22,325 nt of DNA from Clostridiaceae bacterium (GTDB taxonomy: Bacteria > Bacillota > Clostridia > Oscillospirales > Acutalibacteraceae): the NCBI GenBank assembly GCA_016292785.1, contig JAEDFL010000029.1, positions 1 to 22,325 on the forward strand. The letters are read 5' to 3'. Within the stretch, counting starts at the first letter, position 1, and the number at the start of each line of letters is the position of its first letter. Positions 8,499-16,065 of the stretch are shown here, piece after piece. Under the pieces are notes generated by a model, which saw only the letters and a list, made by a program, of their open reading frames with translations, was not told the DNA's origin and searched no databases. Position numbers and translations under genes: made by a program.

Positions 8499-10244
8499 AT
8501 GCAGGAAATGGACGTCGGAAAAAATATATATTATAACGAATCCGGCCCGTCGCTTGATATGGGAAGATTGGCGAAAAATCTTCTTTCCAAGCTTTGGGCG
8601 ATACTGCTCGTCGGTGCGATTTTTTCCGGTGCGGCTTTTGCAATCGCAAAAGCAACCTATGTTGAGAATTACCGTACATCTATGACGCTCGGCTTTATGG
8701 AAACGCAGTATGTTATTGTTAAGGATTATTCAAACAGCAAAAACTCGACGCCTCAGTACAGGGAAGAAACAAAATTTTATAACAATGCGGTCATTTCACG
8801 TTATCAGTATCTGATAACGGGAAGTGAAATGCTTTACAATATTCAGAAAACTCTTGCCGAAGATGAAGTCGGTAAGGAGTATTCAACTTCGTTTATTGAA
8901 AACAGCTTATCCATTGAAGATACGGGAATCGATGGATTCTTTCGCATAAATGTTACCAGCACGGACGAGGGATATTGCGAGAGAGCACTGAAGGTCGTGC
9001 TTGAGGAATTCCCGAAATACATTCAGAGCTATGACAACACGATTTCCGTTAAGCTTATCAAAAATCCGACAGCACCGGTTATCTGCAACTCGGACGATGC
9101 GATAACCAAGGCGATTTACGGATTTATTCTCGGTGCGGTAATTGTTGTGTTCATAATCTTTATTATGACAATTACAACCAACACGGTGCTCACACTTGAA
9201 AATCTCAGGCGAGAGGTCAACGTTACCGTTCTCGGCTCGATACCGTTGCTTGAAAAGAAATCGGGATTGTTCAATCAGAAAAAGAAAACTCCGCAGGGCT
9301 CCCTGCTCATTACCGACACGGCAAAGGTCAGCTTTGCCTTTGTCGAAAGCTTTAAGGCGATACGAACAAAGCTTGAAAACGTCAAGAACGAAAAAGGCTA
9401 CAAGGTATTTGTTATCACAAGTACCTATGAGGACGAGGGTAAAACGACTGTTGCCGTTAATATCGCCTGTTCTCTTGCCCAGAAAGGAAAATCTGTTCTG
9501 CTTATCGATAGTGACTTGAGAAAGCCTGCGGTTCTTCATGCCGTCGGAGTCAAGAGCGACACTCGTTACGGTCTTATTCCGATTATCAAGGGAACATCAA
9601 CCTATGTTGACTCCATCAAGTTTATCAAGTCTCTCGGTATCTTCGTTCTCCCGACCGGCGGTATCTCGCTGAAATCGACGGAGGTTCTTGATACGGACAA
9701 GGTTAAATCCGTAATTGAACAGGCGAGAAAAGAATTTGACTACATCATCATCGACTCACCTCCGGCGCACGTTGTTTCCGACAGCATGGTTATTGCGCCT
9801 CTTGCGGACGGAGTTATTTATAATGTCCGCCGTGACTATGCAAAGGTTGCTGAAATCAACCGTACCCTCGATGAAATTCGAGGAGCGGATATTGACATTA
9901 TCGGAGCCGTGTTCACCATGAGCGCCGGTGAAGAAAACAGCCGTTATTACAGACGTAAGGGCTATCTGCGCTACGGCGGATACTACGGACGCTATGCACG
10001 CAGGAAGAAGAAAAGCTCAGGCGGCGGCTACGGCTACGGCGGTTACGGTTACGGTAACAACGGCTACGGCGGTTATGGCTACGGCTACGGAAACGGTTAC
10101 GGCTATGGCTACGGCGGTTACGGCTACGGTTACGGAAACGGCTACGGCTACGGTTACGGAAACGGTTATGGCTACGGCTACGGTTACGGTAATCCTAAGA
10201 AAAACAGCGAATCTGATAAAGGAAAGAAAATAGACAACGAATAA
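8499..10244 (+). CDS. Fused chain-length determinant (Wzz) and tyrosine autokinase (BY-kinase) with a Gly-Tyr-rich tail
   Basis: This 581-residue protein regulates polysaccharide chain length and export. Residues 1-230 are a Wzz-like part: membrane helix at about 33-52, a short external region of about 150 residues, a Pro-containing stretch and a second helix at about 206-226. Residues 270-475 are the CapB/CpsD-like P-loop kinase: Walker A in STYEDEGKTT (K315), Walker A' VLLIDSDLRKP (333-343) and Walker B YIIIDSPP (415-422). The tail from 483 to 563 holds 28 tyrosines; from 508 it is almost purely Gly, Tyr and Asn. Most Bacillota split CapA and CapB, whereas this fusion resembles Wzc of Gram-negatives, yet the adjacent phosphatase is the Bacillota PHP type. 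Autophosphorylation of the tail in trans is the family mechanism. Its unusual length is described separately. Confidence 0.93.
   Translation: MQEMDVGKNIYYNESGPSLDMGRLAKNLLSKLWAILLVGAIFSGAAFAIAKATYVENYRTSMTLGFMETQYVIVKDYSNSKNSTPQYREETKFYNNAVISRYQYLITGSEMLYNIQKTLAEDEVGKEYSTSFIENSLSIEDTGIDGFFRINVTSTDEGYCERALKVVLEEFPKYIQSYDNTISVKLIKNPTAPVICNSDDAITKAIYGFILGAVIVVFIIFIMTITTNTVLTLENLRREVNVTVLGSIPLLEKKSGLFNQKKKTPQGSLLITDTAKVSFAFVESFKAIRTKLENVKNEKGYKVFVITSTYEDEGKTTVAVNIACSLAQKGKSVLLIDSDLRKPAVLHAVGVKSDTRYGLIPIIKGTSTYVDSIKFIKSLGIFVLPTGGISLKSTEVLDTDKVKSVIEQARKEFDYIIIDSPPAHVVSDSMVIAPLADGVIYNVRRDYAKVAEINRTLDEIRGADIDIIGAVFTMSAGEENSRYYRRKGYLRYGGYYGRYARRKKKSSGGGYGYGGYGYGNNGYGGYGYGYGNGYGYGYGGYGYGYGNGYGYGYGNGYGYGYGYGNPKKNSESDKGKKIDNE
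10020..10190 (+). repeat. In-frame Gly-Tyr coding repeat with a 24-bp period
   Basis: Codons 508-564 of the kinase gene form a low-complexity tract of GGN and TAY codons with occasional Asn. The block GGCTACGGTTACGGAAACGG occurs at 10122-10141 and again at 10146-10165, a 24-bp period encoding Y-G-Y-G-Y-G-N-G. A third variant (10176-10193) is offset by 30 bp. Tandem identity at the DNA level makes in-frame gain or loss of units by replication slippage plausible. The block GC bias differs from the flanking A-rich sequence. Confidence 0.95.
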
Positions 10245-10266
10245 TTTCCGAAAAGAAGTGTAGAAA

Positions 10267-11403
10267 ATGGCTGACAGAATCTATCTCTCTCCTCCGTGTA
10301 TGAACGGTACAGAGATCAATTATATTAACGAAGCGTTCCAGACAAACTGGATCGCTCCGTTTGGACCTAATCTCATCGGTTTCGAGAAAGAAATGTGCGA
10401 ATATATCGGAGTAAAGCACAGCGTTGCGCTTGCCTCCGGTACGGGCGCAATTCATATGGGACTAAAATATCTCGGAGTAGGTGATGGTGATATAGTTTTT
10501 TGCTCCGATTTTACTTTTTCCGGAAGCTGTAATCCTGTTGCATATCTCGGAGCGAAGCCGGTTTTCATTGATTCCGATTATGAAAGCTTCAATATGGATC
10601 CCGATGCTTTGCAGAAAGCCTTTGAGAAATATGAAGCTATGGGTAACTTGCCGAAGGCGGTCATTGTCGTTGATCTTTACGGCAACAGCGCAAATTATGA
10701 CAGAATAATTCCCATATGCGAGAAATATAATGTCCCTATCCTTGAGGATGCCGCCGAGGCTCTCGGCACAACCTACAAGGGAAAAAAATGCGGCACATTC
10801 GGCAAGATCGGCGCACTTTCCTTCAACGGAAACAAGATTGTCACCACCTCCGGCGGCGGAATGGCACTTTCCGATGATCCCGAAGCGGTTGAGAAGATAC
10901 ATTTCTGGGCTAATCAGTCCAAGGAAAAGGTAAACTACTACCTTCATAACGAAATCGGATATAATTACCGTATGTCCAATATCTGTGCCGGAATAGGCAG
11001 AGGACAGATAAAAAATATGGGCGAGAGAGTAGCCGCAAGAACACATAATTATGAGTATTATAAGAAGGCTTTTGCGGATCTTCCCGTTTCAATGGCTCCT
11101 GTGCTTGAGGGCTGCAAGCCGAATTTCTGGCTCAGCGTTATAACAATTAACGAGGGCTGTGAGGTCACTCCGGACGAAATTATTAACGCTTTGGAAGAGA
11201 ACAATATTGAGTCAAGAAGAGCATGGAATCCGATGCACAACCAGCCGATTTTCTCCGATGCAGATTTCATAAGCTGTCAGGAGGGCGAAAGCGTTGGCGA
11301 CGATATTTTCAGACGGGGAATTTGTATGCCGTCCGGCACCGCAATGACCGATGATGATCTCGAAAAGGTTGCCGCAGTTTTCCGCAAGGTTTTTGAAAAA
11401 TAA
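10267..11403 (+). CDS. DegT/DnrJ/EryC1/StrS aminotransferase, PglE-like UDP-4-keto-6-deoxy-sugar aminotransferase
   Basis: The 378-residue PLP enzyme has the sugar-aminotransferase signatures: GTGAIHMGL (58-66) for phosphate binding, LEDAAEALG (159-167) with D161, the TFGKIGALSFNGNK segment with K190 as the Schiff-base lysine, and TTSGGGM. Members add an amino group at C4 of UDP-4-keto-6-deoxy-GlcNAc. With the dehydratase at the left edge it would give UDP-4-amino-4,6-dideoxy-GlcNAc, the PglE product. The start MADRIYLSPPCMNGTE is typical of bacillosamine-type members. The gene lies 22 nt after the kinase, shares its promoter at 8446 and is closed by a terminator. No acetyltransferase that would complete a PglD step is in the window. 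Other 4-amino sugars are possible. Confidence 0.9.
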   Translation: MADRIYLSPPCMNGTEINYINEAFQTNWIAPFGPNLIGFEKEMCEYIGVKHSVALASGTGAIHMGLKYLGVGDGDIVFCSDFTFSGSCNPVAYLGAKPVFIDSDYESFNMDPDALQKAFEKYEAMGNLPKAVIVVDLYGNSANYDRIIPICEKYNVPILEDAAEALGTTYKGKKCGTFGKIGALSFNGNKIVTTSGGGMALSDDPEAVEKIHFWANQSKEKVNYYLHNEIGYNYRMSNICAGIGRGQIKNMGERVAARTHNYEYYKKAFADLPVSMAPVLEGCKPNFWLSVITINEGCEVTPDEIINALEENNIESRRAWNPMHNQPIFSDADFISCQEGESVGDDIFRRGICMPSGTAMTDDDLEKVAAVFRKVFEK

Positions 11404-11417
11404 TTTTATTAAACTCC

Positions 11418-11453
11418 GGACAGGCTATCGGTGTTAAGTAGCCTGTCCTTTTC
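11418..11453 (+). terminator. Intrinsic terminator after the exopolysaccharide locus
   Basis: A perfect 10-bp stem, GGACAGGCTA (11418-11427) with TAGCCTGTCC (11439-11448), encloses an 11-nt loop and is followed by TTTTC and, further on, another T-run. It ends the aminotransferase transcript. lepA starts only 30 nt later with no obvious promoter between, so partial read-through is possible. Confidence 0.88.
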
Positions 11454-11482
11454 AATCTTTTTTACGTTGCAGAGGTGATATT

Positions 11483-13294
11483 TTGGCAGTAAAAAAAGAC
11501 CATATAAGAAATTTTTCCATAATTGCCCATATAGATCACGGAAAGTCAACGCTTGCCGACCGTTTGCTTGAGCTTACTGAGTCGGTTGCCGTCAGGGATA
11601 TGACGGAACAGCTTCTTGACGATATGGATCTTGAAAGAGAGAGGGGCATAACAATCAAGGCGCACGCTGTCAAGCTTAATTACAAAGCAAAGAACGGCGA
11701 GGAATACGAGCTGAATCTGATCGACACGCCCGGTCACGTCGATTTCAACTACGAGGTCTCACGTTCGCTTGCCGCCTGCGAGGGCGCATTGCTGATCGTT
11801 GACGCATCTCAGGGCGTTGAGGCTCAGACGCTTGCTAACACATATCTTGCGCTGGATCACGACCTTGAGATCGTGCCGATAATAAATAAAATCGACCTGC
11901 CTGCCGCCGATCCCGACCGTGTTTCGGAGGAGGTAGAGGAAGTGATCGGACTTGACTGCTCCGACGCTCCGAGAGTTTCGGCAAAGACAGGCGAGAATGT
12001 TGAAGCGGTGCTTGAAAAAATTGTTTCCGATATTCCCGCGCCCCTTGATTCCGACGATTCAAAACCGCTCAGGGCGCTTGTTTTTGATTCGGTTTATGAC
12101 AACTATAAGGGCGTTATTGTCTATGTCCGTGTTGTTGACGGCAAGATAAAAGCCGGCGACACTATGCGAATGATGGCAACGGGCGCAGAATTCACCGTTG
12201 TCGAGGTCGGATATATGAGAGCGACCACAATGGAGCCTGCCGCAGAGCTGACCGCCGGTGAGGTAGGTTATATCACCGCTTCCATAAAGACTGTCGGCGA
12301 TGCAAGAGTCGGCGACACGGTCACAACGGCGGAATATCCTGCCGAGGAGGCTCTCCCCGGTTACAGAAAGGTCAATCCGATGGTTTTCTGCGGAGTTTAT
12401 CCTGCGGACGGAGCGGACTATGAAAATCTCCGTGATGCCCTCGGCAAGCTCCAGCTTAACGACGCCGCGCTCTCCTTTGAGCCTGAAACCTCAGGCGCAC
12501 TCGGCTTCGGTTTCAGATGCGGTTTCCTCGGACTTCTTCATCTTGAGATAATTCAGGAAAGACTGGAACGTGAATATGATCTTGATCTTGTGACAACCGT
12601 TCCGAGCGTTGTTTACAAAATTCATCTGACGGATGGCTCTGTTGTTGAGATCGACAATCCCACGAAGTATCCCGATCCCGCCTTTATCGACTACTGCGAG
12701 GAACCGATAACCAACGCGAATATTTACGCTCCGAATGAGTATGTCGGTGCGATCATGGATCTGTGTCAGGAGCGCAGAGGTGTGTTCAAGAATATGACCT
12801 ATGTTACGCCTGACAGGGTAGATATCGCTTACGATCTTCCGCTGAACGAAATCATTTACGATTTCTTCGATGTGCTCAAATCACGCACCAAGGGTTACGC
12901 TTCCTTTGACTATGAGATCGAGGGCTACGCCCGATCCAATCTTGTTAAGCTTGACGTTCTGCTCAACGGCGATATGATTGACGCTCTGTCGTTCATCATT
13001 CACACCGACAAGGCGTATGCAAGAGCGAGAAAGATCGCCGAAAAGCTCAAGGAGAATATTCCCCGTCAGATGTTTGAAATTCCCGTCCAGATAGCGATCG
13101 GCGGCAAGGTAATTGCCCGTGAAACGATCAAAGCGATGCGTAAGGATGTTCTTGCCAAGTGCTACGGCGGCGATATAACCCGTAAGAAGAAGCTGCTTGA
13201 AAAGCAGAAAGAGGGCAAAAAGCGAATGAGACAGTTCGGTACCGTCGAAGTTCCGCAGGAAGCCTTTATGTCAATTTTGAAACTGGACGAATAA
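11483..13294 (+). CDS. lepA: Elongation factor 4 (LepA), ribosome back-translocating GTPase
   Basis: At 603 residues this is full-length EF4. The GTPase domain shows AHIDHGKSTLADR (G1), RERGITIKA (G2), DTPGHVDF (G3) and NKID (G4). EF-G-like domains follow and the C-terminal domain ends GTVEVPQEAF, as is typical of LepA. It binds stalled or improperly translocated ribosomes and affects translation under stress. The start is TTG at 11483, supported by GAGGTGAT at 11472-11479 and the standard LepA N-terminus soon after it. In many Bacillota lepA is followed directly by hemW. Here a transporter gene with its own promoter lies between them. Confidence 0.97.
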   Translation: MAVKKDHIRNFSIIAHIDHGKSTLADRLLELTESVAVRDMTEQLLDDMDLERERGITIKAHAVKLNYKAKNGEEYELNLIDTPGHVDFNYEVSRSLAACEGALLIVDASQGVEAQTLANTYLALDHDLEIVPIINKIDLPAADPDRVSEEVEEVIGLDCSDAPRVSAKTGENVEAVLEKIVSDIPAPLDSDDSKPLRALVFDSVYDNYKGVIVYVRVVDGKIKAGDTMRMMATGAEFTVVEVGYMRATTMEPAAELTAGEVGYITASIKTVGDARVGDTVTTAEYPAEEALPGYRKVNPMVFCGVYPADGADYENLRDALGKLQLNDAALSFEPETSGALGFGFRCGFLGLLHLEIIQERLEREYDLDLVTTVPSVVYKIHLTDGSVVEIDNPTKYPDPAFIDYCEEPITNANIYAPNEYVGAIMDLCQERRGVFKNMTYVTPDRVDIAYDLPLNEIIYDFFDVLKSRTKGYASFDYEIEGYARSNLVKLDVLLNGDMIDALSFIIHTDKAYARARKIAEKLKENIPRQMFEIPVQIAIGGKVIARETIKAMRKDVLAKCYGGDITRKKKLLEKQKEGKKRMRQFGTVEVPQEAFMSILKLDE

Positions 13295-13308
13295 ATATAA
13301 AATAAGTA

Positions 13309-13338
13309 TTGCAACTTTAATATAATTTGTGCTATAAT
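13309..13338 (+). promoter_or_regulatory. Extended -10 promoter for the GPH symporter gene
   Basis: TTGCAA (13309-13314) and TATAAT (13333-13338) are 18 bp apart, and a TGC directly before the -10 box (13330-13332) gives an extended -10 element. Predicted initiation near 13345 lies downstream of the possible upstream ATG at 13327. That argues for translation from ATG 13378, which has AAGGAGG at 13365-13371. The combination suggests strong, independent expression. Confidence 0.82.
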
Positions 13339-13377
13339 ACACAAGTAACTTTGTTTAAAAATATAAGGAGGAAAAGT

Positions 13378-14901
13378 ATGGCTACTGAAACTAAAGAAGT
13401 TCAGACTGCTCAGGCAGAACCCGAAGAGCAGAAAGAAGCCAAGCGCAAGCTGCCAAAGGGCAGACGCTATGTCGGAAGTAAAGAGACCTTTACATATGTT
13501 CTTTTCGACGTTGCGCAAAGCTTTAATCTGGATCAAAACAAGGCATACTACCTGACGGACGTTCTTATTATTTCCTATTGGTGGCAGGCTATCATCGGCG
13601 TTGTTGTCAGCATCTGGGATATCATCAATGACCTGTTCCTGGCCTCAATAGTTGACCGTACCAACACAAGATTCGGCAAGTTTAAGCCGTATCTGATTAT
13701 GTATGCGCTTCCCGGCACGTTAATGGGTATTATTTTCTGGGGAATGCCGCTTATGTTCCCCGAAACATCAGGCACATATCTTCCCAAGATCATAACGTAC
13801 TTCGCCTTGCAGATGATGCAAAACTTAGCGGGTTCGCTTTATGAGATTTCAAAGACGGGTATCATCGCTACGATTACGCCCGATGTTTTTGACAGAACAC
13901 GACTTATTAACCAGGCCAACCTTTTCTCAAGTCTCGTTGAGAATATTCCCAATCAGGTGTGTACGGTTCTCATTGACCTTGTAAACCACAACAAGCTCAA
14001 GATCAAGATGACCTCCCTCTTTGTATATATGGGAATCGGTACGGCTATTTGCGCCGGTATTCTTGCTCTCTTCTTCTCCTTTAAGGTTCGTGAAAGAGTT
14101 CTTCAGTCGGTTGAAAAGCCGACCTTCAAGGGAGCTGTCGGCTCGCTCTTCAAGTCCAGACCGCTTATGCTCCTGACCGTTTCCGAGTTCCTGAGCCAGT
14201 TCGCTGTCGGAACCAACATATCCCTCTACTATATCAGCGTTCTGAACGCCGGCTCGGCAAGACTTATTGTAGGTATCCCCGGAATGTTCGTTACCTACGC
14301 TTCCTACGCTTATGTTGACAAGCTCCGTGAAAAGTTCTCAACAAGAACCTTGTGGGCTGTCGGATCTCACTGGGGAGATTTCCTCTATATCGGAGTTTAC
14401 CTCTTCGGCATAATGAACAAGAATTACAAGAAGACAATCCCGATGATCGGTGCGTTTATGATCAGAGAAACCTTGTGGAACTTTGTTTACGCTATGCGTA
14501 AGGTTGTTCCCGAAGAGATCAGAAACGAAGCTATTGACTACGGTGAGTGGCAGAACGGCTACCGTACCGAGGCTATGGCAGGCGTTGTTAAGGGACTTGC
14601 CAAGAAGCTTGTTTCCACCTTTACCACAGGCTTCAACTCTGCACTTCTCGGTATCATCGGCTACAAGCAGGGACTCAAGCCCGGTCAGCAGAGCGAGAGA
14701 ACAGAGAGACTCCTCTTCACAATGACAACTCTTCTTCCTGCTCTTACAGGACTTATCGGTATCATTCCCAAGTGTTTCTATAACATTGACGAAGAAACCA
14801 GAACAAGAATGTATAAAGAGCTTGCTGTTCGCCGTGCCGAAACTGCAAAGGAGCTTAACAAAAATCATGAGCTTGAGCAGGCAACAGCAACCGAAGAATA
14901 A
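13378..14901 (+). CDS. GPH-family sugar:cation symporter (MelB/YicJ-like, MFS_2)
   Basis: The 507-residue protein has about twelve membrane segments after a charged, Glu/Lys-rich 30-residue N-terminus. The GPH signature is clear: WDIINDLFLASIVDRTNTRFGKFKPY, with D81 and D85 matching the cation-binding aspartates of MelB, and IDYGEWQNGYRTEAM in the central-to-late loop. Family members import glycosides, pentosides or hexuronides with sodium or protons. The substrate is unknown and no catabolic gene is adjacent, although a GH38 gene lies 5 kb away. ATG 13378 is chosen over ATG 13327 because the latter lies inside the promoter and lacks a ribosome site. The gene interrupts the common lepA-hemW pair and is followed by a terminator. 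Confidence 0.9.
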   Translation: MATETKEVQTAQAEPEEQKEAKRKLPKGRRYVGSKETFTYVLFDVAQSFNLDQNKAYYLTDVLIISYWWQAIIGVVVSIWDIINDLFLASIVDRTNTRFGKFKPYLIMYALPGTLMGIIFWGMPLMFPETSGTYLPKIITYFALQMMQNLAGSLYEISKTGIIATITPDVFDRTRLINQANLFSSLVENIPNQVCTVLIDLVNHNKLKIKMTSLFVYMGIGTAICAGILALFFSFKVRERVLQSVEKPTFKGAVGSLFKSRPLMLLTVSEFLSQFAVGTNISLYYISVLNAGSARLIVGIPGMFVTYASYAYVDKLREKFSTRTLWAVGSHWGDFLYIGVYLFGIMNKNYKKTIPMIGAFMIRETLWNFVYAMRKVVPEEIRNEAIDYGEWQNGYRTEAMAGVVKGLAKKLVSTFTTGFNSALLGIIGYKQGLKPGQQSERTERLLFTMTTLLPALTGLIGIIPKCFYNIDEETRTRMYKELAVRRAETAKELNKNHELEQATATEE

Positions 14902-14914
14902 TAATTAAAAATTT

Positions 14915-14949
14915 ACGGACTGCTCGTTAAGAACAGTCCGTTTGTTTTT
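14915..14949 (+). terminator. Intrinsic terminator between the symporter gene and hemW
   Basis: ACGGACTG (14915-14922) pairs perfectly with CAGTCCGT (14934-14941) around an 11-nt loop and is followed by a T-rich tract (TTTGTTTTT, 14941-14949). The tract runs straight into the GGAGA ribosome site of hemW. No promoter fits between them, so hemW transcription from upstream would need read-through. Confidence 0.87.
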
Positions 14950-14958
14950 GGAGACAAT

Positions 14959-16053
14959 ATGGATAATATCGGACTTTATCTGCACATTCCTTTTTGCAAA
15001 ACAAAATGCCCTTACTGCGATTTTTACTCAATGAGGGGCGACAACTCCGACAGGGATATGTATGTGATTGCTCTGATTGAGAGTATGGAGCATTGGTCGG
15101 AAAAGCTCGGCAGAAAAGCCGACACACTTTACCTCGGCGGAGGAACTCCGTCCCTGCTCGGCGGACGGAATGTTGCGATGCTTGTACGCAGGGCAAAAAC
15201 TCTTTTCGGCGTTGACGGTGAGATAACCGTTGAGTGCAATCCCTCGGCGGTCGAGGAGGATTTTTTCAAAACTGTTGCCGCTTCGGGAGTGAACAGAATT
15301 TCTCTCGGTGTGCAGTCGGTGATTGAAAATGAGCGGAAAAAGCTCGGACGGTTTTCGGATCGCCAAATGATTGAAAAAAGAATAAGCCAATGCCTTGCCG
15401 CAGGAATAGACAATATTTCCCTTGACGTTATGCTCGGCGTGCAGGATCAGACGCTTGATACCTTGAACGAAACGCTGGATTTTTGTATTGAAACAGGTGC
15501 GCCGCATATCAGCGCATATATGCTCAAGATCGAGGAGGGCACTCCGTACTATCAAAAAAGAGAAACGCTCCGACTTCCGGACGAGGACGAAACTGCGGAT
15601 ATGTACCTTGCAATGAGTGAAAAGCTCGGCGTAAACGGTTTTTTACATTATGAAATATCGAATTTTGCCCGTCCCGGATTTGAGGGAAAGCACAACCTGA
15701 AATACTGGAGCTGTGAGGAGTACCTCGGGCTCGGTCCCTCCGCCCATTCGTTTATCGGCGGAAAAAGATTTTATTATCCGAGGGACATAAATTATTTTGA
15801 AAATGACGGCGAGCCGATTCCTGACGGGGAGGGCGGAGACGAGGAAGAATATATTATGCTTCGTCTGAGATTGAAGGACGGAATTATTTTTGAAAATTAC
15901 GAACGGAAATACGGAAAAGAATTTCCGCAGGACATAATAAAAAAGACGGAAAAATTTGTTGCAAACGGTCTTATGAAGAAAACAGACAAGTCGATTGCTT
16001 TGACCGAAAAAGGTTTTTTGCTTTCCAATCCGATCATTGCGGAGCTTATATAA
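14959..16053 (+). CDS. hemW: HemW, radical SAM heme chaperone (HemN-like)
   Basis: The 364-residue radical SAM protein starts LYLHIPFCKTKCPYCDFYS, giving C-x3-C-x2-C at C13, C17 and C20 for the 4Fe-4S cluster. F22 stands where true coproporphyrinogen dehydrogenase HemN has a fourth cysteine, which places it with HemW. YLGGGTPSLL, the ECNP segment and RISLGVQS are the usual SAM-binding strands, and the HemN C-terminal domain ends the protein. HemW binds heme and is thought to deliver it to membrane proteins; it does not make porphyrins. GGAGA before ATG 14959 sets the start. The peptidase gene follows after 12 nt. Confidence 0.93.
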   Translation: MDNIGLYLHIPFCKTKCPYCDFYSMRGDNSDRDMYVIALIESMEHWSEKLGRKADTLYLGGGTPSLLGGRNVAMLVRRAKTLFGVDGEITVECNPSAVEEDFFKTVAASGVNRISLGVQSVIENERKKLGRFSDRQMIEKRISQCLAAGIDNISLDVMLGVQDQTLDTLNETLDFCIETGAPHISAYMLKIEEGTPYYQKRETLRLPDEDETADMYLAMSEKLGVNGFLHYEISNFARPGFEGKHNLKYWSCEEYLGLGPSAHSFIGGKRFYYPRDINYFENDGEPIPDGEGGDEEEYIMLRLRLKDGIIFENYERKYGKEFPQDIIKKTEKFVANGLMKKTDKSIALTEKGFLLSNPIIAELI

Positions 16054-16065
16054 AGGGGAGATACA

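Noticed and set aside
10020..10190. CRISPR array or intergenic tandem repeat
   Set aside because: The repeats are in-frame coding, have no unique spacers and vary at synonymous positions, so they are protein repeats.
9928..10233. Open frame rich in Ala, Thr and Val (ATATVTVT) overlapping the Gly-Tyr tract
   Set aside because: It is the alternate frame of the GGN-TAY repeats inside the kinase gene; the tract has no stops in several frames because of its composition.
13327..13377. Seventeen-residue N-terminal extension of the symporter from ATG 13327
   Set aside because: It overlaps the predicted -10 box and has no ribosome site; AAGGAGG points to ATG 13378.
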